Source of the DNA: Vibrio gigantis
GTDB lineage: Bacteria > Pseudomonadota > Gammaproteobacteria > Enterobacterales > Vibrionaceae
Assembly (NCBI RefSeq): GCF_024347515.1
Contig: NZ_AP025493.1
Location: 992,001-1,056,000, forward strand
Length of the DNA: 64,000 bases
Direction: 5' to 3'
In this document: positions 50,738 to 59,482 of the stretch, one piece after another
Layout: each line of letters starts with the position of its first letter
How positions within the stretch are numbered: position 1 is the stretch's first letter
The notes under the pieces: model-generated
The model's input: only the letters and a program-made list of their open reading frames with translations
What the model was told of the DNA's origin: nothing
Database searches by the model: none
Translations under genes and position numbers: made by a program

Positions 50738-51955
50738 ATGTCTGATTTTTCTTTAGCGAACGATTCGTTCGTACAACGCTTTTTCTACCCTATGACCAAC
50801 GTGATTCAAAACTACGCATGGGGTAGCCCTTCTTCGTTCAACCAACTGTTTGGAATTGATAACCAGTCTGGCGAGCCACAAGCAGAGATCTGGATGGGCG
50901 CTCACCCAAATGGTTGTTCAATGGTGAACGACAACGGGCAACAGACCACACTGTCGAGCTTGATCTCTAAGAACCTAAACCTGTTTTTAAGCGAGAAAGT
51001 GGCGAGTCGCTTTGGTGAACTCCCTTATCTTTTCAAAGTATTAGCTGCTGAGAAAGCACTCTCTGTTCAAGTTCACCCAAACAAGCAACAAGCGGAATCG
51101 GGATATGCACTAGAAGAGCAACAAGGCATTCCGATGACAGCGGGCAACCGTAACTACAAAGATCCCAACCACAAGCCAGAATTGGTGTATGCCCTAACCG
51201 ACTACACGGCGATGAATGGCTTTAGATCGATCAGCGAGATCCTTGAGCACTTCCACTACCTCGATATTCCTGAGCTGCACTCGATGGTTAACGACCTCGC
51301 GGGCGATCAAACACCCAATGGCTTAGCCTGCTTTTTTTCGAGCTTACTGTCTTTGGAAGGTGAACAAAAAGGCATGGCGTTAACTATGCTTCTGATGAAG
51401 GCCAAACTCTCTGATGCACCCGTATTCCAATTGATTTCAGATCTTGAAGCGCAATACCCTGGTGATGTCGGCTTGTTCGCTCCGCTACTATTGAACGTGA
51501 TAACCCTAAAGCCAGGGCAAGCCATGTATCTGGATGCCGAAACGCCTCACGCTTACATCAAAGGCACAGGCTTAGAAATCATGGCGAACTCAGACAATGT
51601 GTTGCGTGCAGGGCTGACGCCTAAATACATGGACGTAAATGAACTGGTTTCTTGTACTCGATTTAATGAAAAGCCCGCGGATAGATTACTGCTCAACCCG
51701 ATTGAACAAGGTGATGTGATGGAATACGAAATTCCCGTCGAGGATTTTAAGTTCTCTATCGTGCAAAACTCGCATCAACGCAAGATCACTACCGAAAGCG
51801 CAGAGATCCTACTACCACTCGACGAGTCCATGGTGCTCACTCACCAATGCGGCGAAACCTGTGTGATAGAGAAAGGCCAATCGGTGTTCATTCCTGCTTA
51901 TGCTGAGAGTTACAAACTGGACTGCGTTGGCCGAGTAGCGCGCGCTTACAGCTAG
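50738..51955 (+). CDS. manA: Mannose-6-phosphate isomerase, type I
   Basis: A 405-residue zinc metalloenzyme interconverting mannose-6-phosphate and fructose-6-phosphate. I take the ATG at 50738 with GGTGA upstream; the ATG at 50714 falls in the hairpin arm, and MTNVIQNYAWG at 50792 lacks a ribosome-binding site. Type I features are NVIQNYAWGSPSSF, EIWMGAHPNG, FKVLAAEKALSVQVHPNKQQAE (zinc ligands Gln and His), HKPELVYAL and YLDAETPHAYIKGTGLEIMANSDNVLRAGLTPKY. Next to the mannose-type EIIABC gene it completes entry of mannose into glycolysis. Probably a second manA besides the housekeeping or capsule copies usual in Vibrio. Confidence 0.92.
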   Translation: MSDFSLANDSFVQRFFYPMTNVIQNYAWGSPSSFNQLFGIDNQSGEPQAEIWMGAHPNGCSMVNDNGQQTTLSSLISKNLNLFLSEKVASRFGELPYLFKVLAAEKALSVQVHPNKQQAESGYALEEQQGIPMTAGNRNYKDPNHKPELVYALTDYTAMNGFRSISEILEHFHYLDIPELHSMVNDLAGDQTPNGLACFFSSLLSLEGEQKGMALTMLLMKAKLSDAPVFQLISDLEAQYPGDVGLFAPLLLNVITLKPGQAMYLDAETPHAYIKGTGLEIMANSDNVLRAGLTPKYMDVNELVSCTRFNEKPADRLLLNPIEQGDVMEYEIPVEDFKFSIVQNSHQRKITTESAEILLPLDESMVLTHQCGETCVIEKGQSVFIPAYAESYKLDCVGRVARAYS

Positions 51956-51983
51956 CTTTCTAACAACTCACAACACACTCTTC

Positions 51984-52009
51984 ATGCCCTGCTTTTGCGG
52001 GGCATTTTT
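51984..52009 (+). terminator. Rho-independent terminator after manA
   Basis: ATGCCC / GGGCAT arms around TGCTTTTGC-type loop, followed by five T. Confidence 0.8.
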
Positions 52010-52118
52010 GTTTCTACTGCTTTTGTGTTCCTAGATCTTTTTTGTCCCTACAGCTCTTTTATTCCTACAGAAAGTTATTTCAACGCCGAAATACACCATC
52101 AAATATGACCCATCTCAC

Positions 52119-52142
52119 ACTGGATGAATGATGCAAATCACA
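52119..52142. promoter_or_regulatory. AraC motif abutting a CRP-like site before the IIA-IICB genes
   Basis: ACTGGAT (ATCCAGT on the minus strand, 52119-52125) is followed one base later by AATGA-N6-TCACA (52127-52142), a CRP-like site. They lie about 115-135 bp before the IIA start. Adjacent sites for an AraC protein and CRP are common in sugar operons. Confidence 0.45.
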
Positions 52143-52254
52143 CTTAATTTTGCTTGGTACAAATGTACAGTGAAGGGCTTTTATTTGCTATTTCGCGAAT
52201 CAGGTTAATCCATTAATTTTAATTCAAGAACTTCAATAGTGAATGAGTTAATAA

Positions 52255-52695
52255 ATGATCACACAGCTAACTAACGTCAACTTAATTAATAACAACCTTC
52301 AAACGAATAATAAAAAAGAACTGTTTGAAGAATTGGCAGGCATGTTATTTGAGAATAACCGAATCAGCAGTAAGGAAGCCTTTTTGGCAGACATTGAAAT
52401 TCGTGAATCTCAAAGCATCACCTCAATGGACGGCATCGCTTACCCACACTCAAAAAGCAAGGCAGTAACGGAGCCAGCGATTGCTGTGGGTGTAAAACGA
52501 GAAGGCATTGAGTATGGCGATGAAGACGGCATTAATCCAACCGTGTTTTTTATGATTGCTTCACCAGACAACGGTGCTGATCATCATATTTATGTACTAC
52601 AAGAACTATTTGGAAAATTCAGTGATGAATTTATCCAAAATATCCATAACGCAAAAGATGAACATCAAATCCTTAATATTTTAATTAATTCATAA
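52255..52695 (+). CDS. PTS fructose-type EIIA, stand-alone
   Basis: A 146-residue single-domain IIA protein with phospho-His65 in GIAYPHSKS and the family's FFMIASPDNGADHHIYVLQEL. It is shorter than the fused IIA domains of this cluster and starts the IIA-IICB operon. The protein is AT-rich in its first 40 codons (many AAT/AAA codons) compared with its downstream partner. It donates phosphate to the IIB of the next gene, 13 bp away. Same place as VC1820. Confidence 0.9.
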   Translation: MITQLTNVNLINNNLQTNNKKELFEELAGMLFENNRISSKEAFLADIEIRESQSITSMDGIAYPHSKSKAVTEPAIAVGVKREGIEYGDEDGINPTVFFMIASPDNGADHHIYVLQELFGKFSDEFIQNIHNAKDEHQILNILINS

Positions 52696-52708
52696 GGCGT
52701 AGACAATT

Positions 52709-54136
52709 ATGAGCACCCTAGCAAACCAAGCTACGAATACCAGTAGCAATTCTAATAACAGAAATAGTAGTAGCGACTATAAAAAGCTCCTTAGTACCAT
52801 GAAAGGCCACCTGCTTTTTGGTACATCACATATGCTGCCTTTCATTGTAGCCGGTGGTGTTCTGTTGGCGTTGGCGGTAATGGCATCGGGTAAAGGTGCC
52901 GTTCCAGCAGATGGCTTGCTGGCAGACATCTCCAACATCGGTATCAAGGGCCTTGTTCTTTTCCCAATCATTCTTGGCGGCTTTATTGGTTACTCAATTG
53001 CGGATAAACCAGCACTAGCACCAGCAATGATCTCTTCTGGCATCATGGCAGACATGGGCGGCGGCTTCCTCGGCTGTATCGTTGCTGGCTTCATCGCAGG
53101 TGGCGTGGTGCTTCAACTTAAGAAGATCCCACTATCTACCAACATGACCGCACTAGGTGCTTACTTCATCTACCCGCTTGTTGGTACGCTAATCTCTGCA
53201 GGTATCGTACTGTGGGGCATCGGTGAGCCAATCAAACTGTTCATGGCATCAATGAACGAGTTCCTAGCGTCAATGGCCGGTGCATCTAAGATGGTTCTGG
53301 GTACAATCCTTGGTGGTATGACGGCATTTGATATGGGCGGTCCAATCAACAAAGTGGCAACCCTATTCGCTCAAACTCAAGTAGACACACAACCATGGTT
53401 GATGGGTGGCGTAGGCATCGCAATTTGTACACCGCCACTAGGTATGGCATTGGCAACTTTCCTATTCAAAAACAAGTTCTCTAAACAAGAACAAGAAGCA
53501 GGTAAAGCGGCGGCAATCATGGGCTCTATCGGTATCTCTGAAGGTGCAATCCCATTCGCAGCGAACGACCCAATGCGTGTGCTTCCTTCAATCGTTGCCG
53601 GTGGTATCGTTGGCTGTGTGTTTGGCTTCATGACAGACATCCTACTTCACGCACCATGGGGCGGTCTAATCACTGCACCTGTATCAAGCAACATCCCTAT
53701 GTACGTGGTCGGTATCGCACTAGGCTCTCTAACCACAGCGGTTATCGTTGGCTTCTGGAAACCAGTAGTCGTTGAAACAGAAGAGGACACAGTTGAAGCT
53801 GCGCCAGTTCAGGCTCAAACAGCACCTGTAGCAGGCGAAGGCGAGTACGACATCGTAGCAGTAACATGTTGCCCTTCTGGTGTTGCACACACCTTTATGG
53901 CTGCCAAAGCACTAGAGAAGGCTGGTGCGGCTGCAGGTCTGAAGATTAAGGTAGAAACACAAGGTCAAAATGGTATTCAAAACCGCATCACCGACCTAGA
54001 TGTAGCAAATGCGAAACTGGTTATCTTGGCTCACGATATTCAAGTGAAAGACGCTCACCGCTTTGCCAATGCGAACGTGATTGAGTGTTCTACTAAGGAA
54101 GCGATGAAGAAAGCTGCAACACTGGTCGTCGCATAA
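52709..54136 (+). CDS. PTS fructose-type EIICB
   Basis: A 475-residue permease with IIC (about 25-350) and IIB (about 378-475) and no IIA. IIC shows GTSHMLPFIVAGGVLLALAVMASG and AFDMGGPINKVATLFAQTQVDTQPWLMGG; IIB has Cys388 in VTCCPSGVAHT. It resembles the 44248 EIIABC strongly in both domains, so one probably arose from the other with loss or gain of the IIA domain. An Ala/Pro/Gln-rich linker joins the domains (about 348-380). The operon is ended by a terminator. Sugar not certain. Position of VC1821. Confidence 0.92.
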   Translation: MSTLANQATNTSSNSNNRNSSSDYKKLLSTMKGHLLFGTSHMLPFIVAGGVLLALAVMASGKGAVPADGLLADISNIGIKGLVLFPIILGGFIGYSIADKPALAPAMISSGIMADMGGGFLGCIVAGFIAGGVVLQLKKIPLSTNMTALGAYFIYPLVGTLISAGIVLWGIGEPIKLFMASMNEFLASMAGASKMVLGTILGGMTAFDMGGPINKVATLFAQTQVDTQPWLMGGVGIAICTPPLGMALATFLFKNKFSKQEQEAGKAAAIMGSIGISEGAIPFAANDPMRVLPSIVAGGIVGCVFGFMTDILLHAPWGGLITAPVSSNIPMYVVGIALGSLTTAVIVGFWKPVVVETEEDTVEAAPVQAQTAPVAGEGEYDIVAVTCCPSGVAHTFMAAKALEKAGAAAGLKIKVETQGQNGIQNRITDLDVANAKLVILAHDIQVKDAHRFANANVIECSTKEAMKKAATLVVA

Positions 54137-54162
54137 CCCAACGTCAAGTTAGCTCCTAACTC

Positions 54163-54193
54163 TAGAGCCCTACCCCCTAAGGGCTCTATTTTT
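54163..54193 (+). terminator. Rho-independent terminator after the EIICB gene
   Basis: TAGAGCCCT / AGGGCTCTA stem with a short C-rich loop and a T-run. Converges with the SBP gene ending at 54212. Confidence 0.88.
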
Positions 54194-54211
54194 CTCTTCT
54201 CTATGAGCTCG

Positions 54212-54988
54212 TTACATGCTCTTCAGTCCCCACTTCTCAGCGGTTTGCTTGAAGAAACCTTGCGTCTTTTTCAATTCAACCCAGTGGTTAATGTAGTTAA
54301 TCCAAACCTGATCATCTTGTGGTAGTAGCATCGCAATTGGAGTTGGTTTGCGTGGCTCTTTCACCGGAACTATCGCGAGTTGTTTAAACTTCTCGACTAA
54401 GGTTGCAGCCTCTACGTTTGAAGTCACGGAGACATCGGCGCGGCGAGCTAAAAGCTCTTGGAAATCCCGTGCTGGCGCTTCAATCACGATGTGTTGTGCC
54501 GATGGGAAGAAGTCCTTCACCATTTTTTCTTGTACTGTGCCGAGCGTGGCAGCAACTTTGATTTCTGCTTTGTCAAAGTCACTCCAATCAGAGAACTTCT
54601 CTATGTCTTTCTTTTGCACAACAGGGACGAAAGCCAGATAGAAATAGGGTTGGCTGTACCCCGCGACTTTTGCTCGAGACATGTTGAGCGATGCGCTGCC
54701 AGTCACGTCGTATTTGTTGGCTGTGATGCCATTCACCAAGGTTTTCCAGTCTGTTGCGACGTATTCCACTTTAACGCCTAGGTCCTTAGCCAACTCAGTC
54801 GTGACATCGATATCAAAGCCGCGGTAGCTATTGGTCGCTGGATCCTTCATCGTCATTGGGTTCCAATCCCCCGTTGTACCAACGCGAAGAACTCCGGCAT
54901 CGAGTATCTCCTGCAAACGACTTTGTGCATGTGCAATTTGTGTAAAAGCAAGTAAGCACATTCCTAATGCAATTAAGCTTTTCTTCAT
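54212..54988 (-). CDS. Periplasmic amino-acid-binding protein (SBP family 3), PheC-like
   Basis: A 258-residue secreted protein with signal peptide 1-21 (IAHA cleavage). The domain is SBP family 3: SRLQEILDAGVLRVGTTGDWNPMT, YRGFDIDVTTELAKDLGVKVEYVATDWKTLVNGI and DVTGSASLNMSRAKVAGYSQPYF. The opening closely resembles cyclohexadienyl dehydratase PheC, an enzymatic member of this fold, so an enzyme role cannot be excluded. The gene is divergent from a permease gene 124 bp away, which argues for transport. AGGAAT precedes the ATG. Confidence 0.85.
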   Translation of the reverse strand: MKKSLIALGMCLLAFTQIAHAQSRLQEILDAGVLRVGTTGDWNPMTMKDPATNSYRGFDIDVTTELAKDLGVKVEYVATDWKTLVNGITANKYDVTGSASLNMSRAKVAGYSQPYFYLAFVPVVQKKDIEKFSDWSDFDKAEIKVAATLGTVQEKMVKDFFPSAQHIVIEAPARDFQELLARRADVSVTSNVEAATLVEKFKQLAIVPVKEPRKPTPIAMLLPQDDQVWINYINHWVELKKTQGFFKQTAEKWGLKSM

Positions 54989-55112
54989 TTTTTATTCCTT
55001 CAAAGAATGCTGATTTCTAAGTGATGAATGTAGATATTCTTCTTAATTATTAACCATTAAACAGATTTGGTTGTTAACATAGCAATAACAAATGGAGTTT
55101 TTGGGAGTAAAT

Positions 55113-55853
55113 GTGAACTATCGTCACTTATCGCTAGTTTCTCTGCTGTTTCTGACAGGATGTTCAGACTACCAATGGGGATGGTATGTACTCGACCCGT
55201 CGACGGAGCAGGGGCGAACTAACATTCAGTTTTTGATGGCTGGTTTTAGCGAGACTATTCAGGTTTCGTTGCTAAGCATGTTTTTTGCTATGGCTCTGGG
55301 TCTATTGGTCGCCTTTCCAGCGCTTTCTAGTTCTCCAATACTCAGGGGGATTAATCGACTTTACGTAGAGGTGATGCGTTCTATCCCTGTATTGGTATTG
55401 CTATTGTGGGTGTATTACGGAATGCCGACATTACTCGATGTCTCTTTGAACCACTTCTGGGCAGGGGTAATCGCATTGACCGTTGCCGAGAGCGCCTTTA
55501 TGGCAGAAGTGTTTCGTGGGGGGATTCAAGCGATTAATCGTGGCCAACATGAAGCGGCCGAATCCTTAGGATTAACCTATTGGCAAAAAATGCGATTCGT
55601 TATCCTACCGCAGGCATTCCGTCAGATACTGCCGCCCTTGGGCAATCAGTTTGTTTATATCCTCAAGATGAGTTCGCTAGTGAGTGTGATTGGTTTGAGT
55701 GATTTAACAAGACGAGCAAATGAGCTGGTGGTGAACGAATATTTACCTTTAGAGATCTATACGTTTCTGGTTTTGGAGTACCTTGTTCTTATTTTGGTCG
55801 TATCACAAGCGGTTCGTTGGCTAGAAAAAAGAATTGCGATACCGAGCCATTAA
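55113..55853 (+). CDS. Amino-acid ABC transporter permease with N-terminal lipobox
   Basis: A 246-residue HisM/GlnP-family permease from the GTG at 55113, with GGGAG 5 bases upstream; an ATG seven codons earlier is possible. About five helices and the EAA loop EAAESLGLTYWQKMRFVILPQA identify it. The N-terminus reads RHLSLVSLLFLTGCSDYQWGWYVLDP: the LTGC lipobox followed by Ser and Asp is that of a lipoprotein signal, unusual for a permease. The divergent gene encodes the binding protein, but no ATPase gene is near, so it must borrow one or be encoded elsewhere. Confidence 0.85.
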   Translation: MNYRHLSLVSLLFLTGCSDYQWGWYVLDPSTEQGRTNIQFLMAGFSETIQVSLLSMFFAMALGLLVAFPALSSSPILRGINRLYVEVMRSIPVLVLLLWVYYGMPTLLDVSLNHFWAGVIALTVAESAFMAEVFRGGIQAINRGQHEAAESLGLTYWQKMRFVILPQAFRQILPPLGNQFVYILKMSSLVSVIGLSDLTRRANELVVNEYLPLEIYTFLVLEYLVLILVVSQAVRWLEKRIAIPSH

Positions 55854-55942
55854 ATGGTTCTAACCCTCAAGAGTGTTTAGCTATCTCCAACAAAAAAGCC
55901 TCGAGTACAGTCCCGAGCTCCTGTTGATACTCCTCCTAAGAA

Positions 55943-55970
55943 AAATCCCCACTCATCTGAGCGGGGATTT
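55943..55970 (+). terminator. Bidirectional terminator after the permease gene
   Basis: AAATCCCC and GGGGATTT arms with an inner CTCA/TGAG pairing; convergent with the ABC ATPase gene ending at 55999. Confidence 0.88.
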
Positions 55971-55998
55971 CTTTATTTTGACTCTTCGACACATCGAC

Positions 55999-57129
55999 TT
56001 ATTCAGTCAGTGCTTCTTCTGTCTCTAAATCAAACAGGTGACACTGTGAAGTGTTGAAGTGAAGCACTGTCTCTTCGCCATTATCTGCCGTGCGATCAGC
56101 ATCGAAAGGCACGCGAGCCACCAGCTTATCGGCACCCAATTTGAAGTAGAGATATAGCTCGTTACCCATAGATTCGACCACATCAAGCCTGTGCGTTTGA
56201 GTATTTACCTCAGACAACGGCGCATCATGATTAGCCAGTTGAATGTGCTCAGGGCGAACACCGAACCACACCCACTCACCCATCTTTTCACGAGCGATAA
56301 TCTGCTTGTCTTGTGGCAGCGTCCAACGAGTACCACTTTCAGAGACCACGTTCATCACACCGTCAATCTCATCCAATCTCACCTTGAGAAGATTCATCGC
56401 TGGCGAACCAATAAAGCCCGCAACAAACTTGTTTGCTGGGTATTGATAAAGATTCATTGGCGTATCGACCTGCATGATCTCGCCTTGGTTCAACACACAA
56501 ATGCGGTCGCCAAGAGTCATGGCTTCCACCTGATCGTGTGTCACGTAGATCATGGTGGCGTTCTGCCCTTCTTGCTTCAGATTGTTATGCAGCTGCGCAA
56601 TGCTGACTCGCGTTGAAACTCGCAGCTTCGCATCCAAGTTAGACAAAGGCTCATCAAACAAGAACACATCTGGTTTACGAACCATCGCACGACCAAGCGC
56701 GACACGCTGCCTTTGACCACCAGACATTTCACCCGGCTTATTATTTAGCAGGTGTTCGATATCCAGAGTCTTGGCTGCATCTTCAATTCGCTCATTGATT
56801 TCATGCTTTGGCAGCTTCTGTTGCTTCAGACCAAAAGCCATATTGTCGTATACCGACATGTGCGGATAAAGCGCGTAGTTCTGAAACACCATCGAGATGC
56901 CGCGATCTTTAGGTGGCAATTCGTTTACACGCTTATCGCCAATGTAGACATCGCCTTCTGAGATATCTTCAAGGCCTGCGATCATACGAAGTGTCGTAGA
57001 TTTTGCGCAGCCAGACGGCCCAACAAACACCATGAACTCACCTTCGCGAATATTCAGATCGACACCGTGCACGGCCTTAAAACCATTTGGGTAGGTTTTT
57101 TCTACCCCTCTCAGTGTGACTTCAGCCAT
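55999..57129 (-). CDS. ABC transporter ATP-binding protein, UgpC/MalK family
   Basis: A 376-residue CUT1-family ATPase. Walker A GPSGCAKSTT (near 38-45; the usual Gly-Lys is Ala-Lys), Q-loop FQNYALYPHMSVYDN, signature MSGGQRQRVALGRAM, Walker B VFLFDEPLSNLDAKLR and a C-terminal TOBE domain (about 240-370). It powers the two permeases 5-6 kb upstream in the same operon. The last gene of the operon; a terminator lies at 55943. It belongs with phosphate-ester or sugar importers such as UgpC. Confidence 0.92.
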   Translation of the reverse strand: MAEVTLRGVEKTYPNGFKAVHGVDLNIREGEFMVFVGPSGCAKSTTLRMIAGLEDISEGDVYIGDKRVNELPPKDRGISMVFQNYALYPHMSVYDNMAFGLKQQKLPKHEINERIEDAAKTLDIEHLLNNKPGEMSGGQRQRVALGRAMVRKPDVFLFDEPLSNLDAKLRVSTRVSIAQLHNNLKQEGQNATMIYVTHDQVEAMTLGDRICVLNQGEIMQVDTPMNLYQYPANKFVAGFIGSPAMNLLKVRLDEIDGVMNVVSESGTRWTLPQDKQIIAREKMGEWVWFGVRPEHIQLANHDAPLSEVNTQTHRLDVVESMGNELYLYFKLGADKLVARVPFDADRTADNGEETVLHFNTSQCHLFDLETEEALTE

Positions 57130-57185
57130 AACCTGTCCTTAAATCAATTGGTTAAATACTATCTTTGCAATCTGTCGTGGACGTT

Positions 57186-57920
57186 TTAGCCACGTTCTTG
57201 CAGTTGGTTGAGCTCAAAATGGGCGACTGATGCGATAACCAGATCCGCTACTGGCTCTAGCTCACTGTGTTGTGCAGTTCCCGTCAGCACGCCGACATTG
57301 CTTGCACCTGCATTGCGGCCAAACTCCATATCCGAAACCGTGTCACCAAACATGATCACTTCATGTGGCTCAATACCGCATTGCTCACAGAAGGCATTAA
57401 GCAGTGCTGGCGCTGGTTTAGGTTCGATATCACCATCGGAATAACCAACATAATCGAACATCTCACTCAAACCCGATTGCTCTAGTGTGTAGATCGTTGA
57501 GTCTTTGGTGTCTGCAGTCGCGATGCCTAAAATCATGCCCTGTTGTTTAAACACACCCAGCTTTTCAGCCACACCCGGTAGTGCTTCAATCCAGCTTGGG
57601 TTCTCTTCCACTTCGTCATTGAAAGCGGCTTTGGTCACCTTAGTGAACTCAGCGAGTGAGACATTAGGTTGCAGCATGTTGAACCACGCTGTCGCGGTAT
57701 CTTCCACTGGGTTTGAGGCTAATAGTCCATAGTTATCAACTACATCACCTTCAACACCGATGGCCAAGAGTAACTCAGCAGGTGTGACAGTTTGATTACC
57801 CTGATACTGGTCACTGTAAGATTTCACACGCTCACAAGCACCACGAGAAACGTTAAGCCACATCTTGTGGAACTCTAACAATGTGCCGTCTTTATCAAAT
57901 AACATCGCCTTAAACTTCAT
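57186..57920 (-). CDS. HAD-superfamily phosphatase
   Basis: A 244-residue phosphatase of the Gph/phosphoglycolate-like HAD group. Motif I is LFDKDGTL (two catalytic Asp), motif II about GIATAD, motif III Lys near EPKPAPALL and motif IV FGDTVSDMEFGRNAG. A helical cap lies at about 20-100. The ATG at 57920 overlaps the end of the PHP gene by 11 bases, so translation is coupled. It would remove phosphate from the product of the PHP enzyme in the same operon; this is an inference. Confidence 0.88.
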   Translation of the reverse strand: MKFKAMLFDKDGTLLEFHKMWLNVSRGACERVKSYSDQYQGNQTVTPAELLLAIGVEGDVVDNYGLLASNPVEDTATAWFNMLQPNVSLAEFTKVTKAAFNDEVEENPSWIEALPGVAEKLGVFKQQGMILGIATADTKDSTIYTLEQSGLSEMFDYVGYSDGDIEPKPAPALLNAFCEQCGIEPHEVIMFGDTVSDMEFGRNAGASNVGVLTGTAQHSELEPVADLVIASVAHFELNQLQERG

Positions 57921-59379
57921 CACGGCTCATTCGCTCCATTAGTTCTCCCCAAGTACGCACTAGGGGTTGATTAAATTCTGGTTGTTTGCCATCGAATACG
58001 GCGTTGATGCAGCCTTCAAAATCATGCTCGTCAGATTCAGATTGAGTGCTGTTGGTTAATGCTGAAGAAAGATCCCCACGACGAATATCGACACGGCACC
58101 AACGGTAGCCTTCATCAATATGGATACTTTGCAGCTCATCACTCAAAGCGATTCGATCGACAATCTCGCCATCTACCACGCACTCCGCGTAGTAAGGGTT
58201 TTCTGAGTCAGAGACGGCAATTCGATATGTTAGTGGCTGACCTTGAGAGTCACTGCCCGGTAACAAATCACCTAAGTTGATATCAAACTTCAAGCCGCAA
58301 CGGCGCTCTAGGTAAACTTGTCCATTACGCATTCCAGACAAGATGCCTTCACCACTCAAACCATGGCTGTAAACGAATGTTGATGGGTCACCGTAGATAG
58401 AAGGCTCATCCGATTTAGGATTACGTTCATGCGGCTCAAGGTGTGAATCGCTGCCGCCAATCGCGGTTATGCGCTGGCCACAATTCCACATTTCATTGAG
58501 AACCAATAACGCTTCTTCGGTCGCTTTCGGTGAAGTCGACCAAGTTGGGTCACAACACACTTCAAACGTAGACACTTGGCTGAGATCGACTTGATCGTAA
58601 TGCCAATGCCACGGCTTCATCATCGGATGGTTAATGCCAAGGGAGCTGTGTCCACTTTTTGCCAAATTCAATCCTGCTTCCATGGTCGCTTGGCTGCTGT
58701 GTTCAACGTCTCTAAGGTCCAAAGACTTAACCGGACCATGCACATTGAAGTGCCCGAGATCGGTCGTGACTTCTAACGCAGGTAAGAACAAGCACTGCTT
58801 TGATACTGGCAGTTTAGGCTGGCAGATGTTGTGCTCTGTAAAGAAGAAAAAATCGAGCCCTTGTGATTCCACAATGCCTTTAGCCGCAGCCAAGGTATTG
58901 TGACCATCAGAAAGCTGAGTGTGAGCGTGTAAATCGCCACGATACCAACGAGAATCAGAACTCAGCATGTGACTGTAATCAAACTCGATATCGTGAAAAC
59001 TTGTCACCGTTGGGTTTAGTTCTAGCTCAACATCTTTATTCGCTAACTCTTCAGAGCAAAGTACATCGACTTGATACTGCATCGCACGCTCGGTACGAAA
59101 CTCACCTTCAAGGTTGTAAAGCTCTAAGAACCATTCGCCCGATGGAATCGCCCCATCAATCGCGCCTAAACCAGAGTTTTTCGGTTGGATAGTGAGTGAC
59201 TTGTGCGCCTTTTCAAATAGCACTTTGCCACGAAATGCTTGGTTGGCATCATACGCCGCTGCGTACAAGAATCCTTTTTTCACCGTTGTGCCGGTAATGG
59301 TTACGCTGTGAGAACCTGCTGGCACATCAAAGGGGATACGTACTCTGCCAAACGGCAGCTCACCTTGAAATTGGGTCAT
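57910..59379 (-). CDS. PHP-domain metallohydrolase (CehA/McbA-like)
   Basis: A 489-residue protein from the ATG at 59379 (MTQFQGELPF). An N-terminal beta-sandwich-type region (about 1-140) precedes the PHP domain (about 145-400). Metal ligands are visible: His151-Ala-His153 in GDLHAHTQLSDGH, TEHN near 181, GINHPMMKPWHWH and GGSDSHLEPHE. Members hydrolyse phosphodiester or carbamate bonds. There is no signal peptide, so it acts in the cytoplasm on substrate brought in by the operon's ABC importer. A UgpQ-like function (glycerophosphodiester or other phosphodiester) is a reasonable guess. Confidence 0.85.
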   Translation of the reverse strand: MTQFQGELPFGRVRIPFDVPAGSHSVTITGTTVKKGFLYAAAYDANQAFRGKVLFEKAHKSLTIQPKNSGLGAIDGAIPSGEWFLELYNLEGEFRTERAMQYQVDVLCSEELANKDVELELNPTVTSFHDIEFDYSHMLSSDSRWYRGDLHAHTQLSDGHNTLAAAKGIVESQGLDFFFFTEHNICQPKLPVSKQCLFLPALEVTTDLGHFNVHGPVKSLDLRDVEHSSQATMEAGLNLAKSGHSSLGINHPMMKPWHWHYDQVDLSQVSTFEVCCDPTWSTSPKATEEALLVLNEMWNCGQRITAIGGSDSHLEPHERNPKSDEPSIYGDPSTFVYSHGLSGEGILSGMRNGQVYLERRCGLKFDINLGDLLPGSDSQGQPLTYRIAVSDSENPYYAECVVDGEIVDRIALSDELQSIHIDEGYRWCRVDIRRGDLSSALTNSTQSESDEHDFEGCINAVFDGKQPEFNQPLVRTWGELMERMSRDEV

Positions 59380-59482
59380 TGTCTTCACCAAGTTCGTCCT
59401 AATTGAAGGACTGGGTCAAAATAGGCCCACCCGAATAGATGGGCCTTAATGCGTGCAAAGATAGTTTTGTTATCTTTACGGA

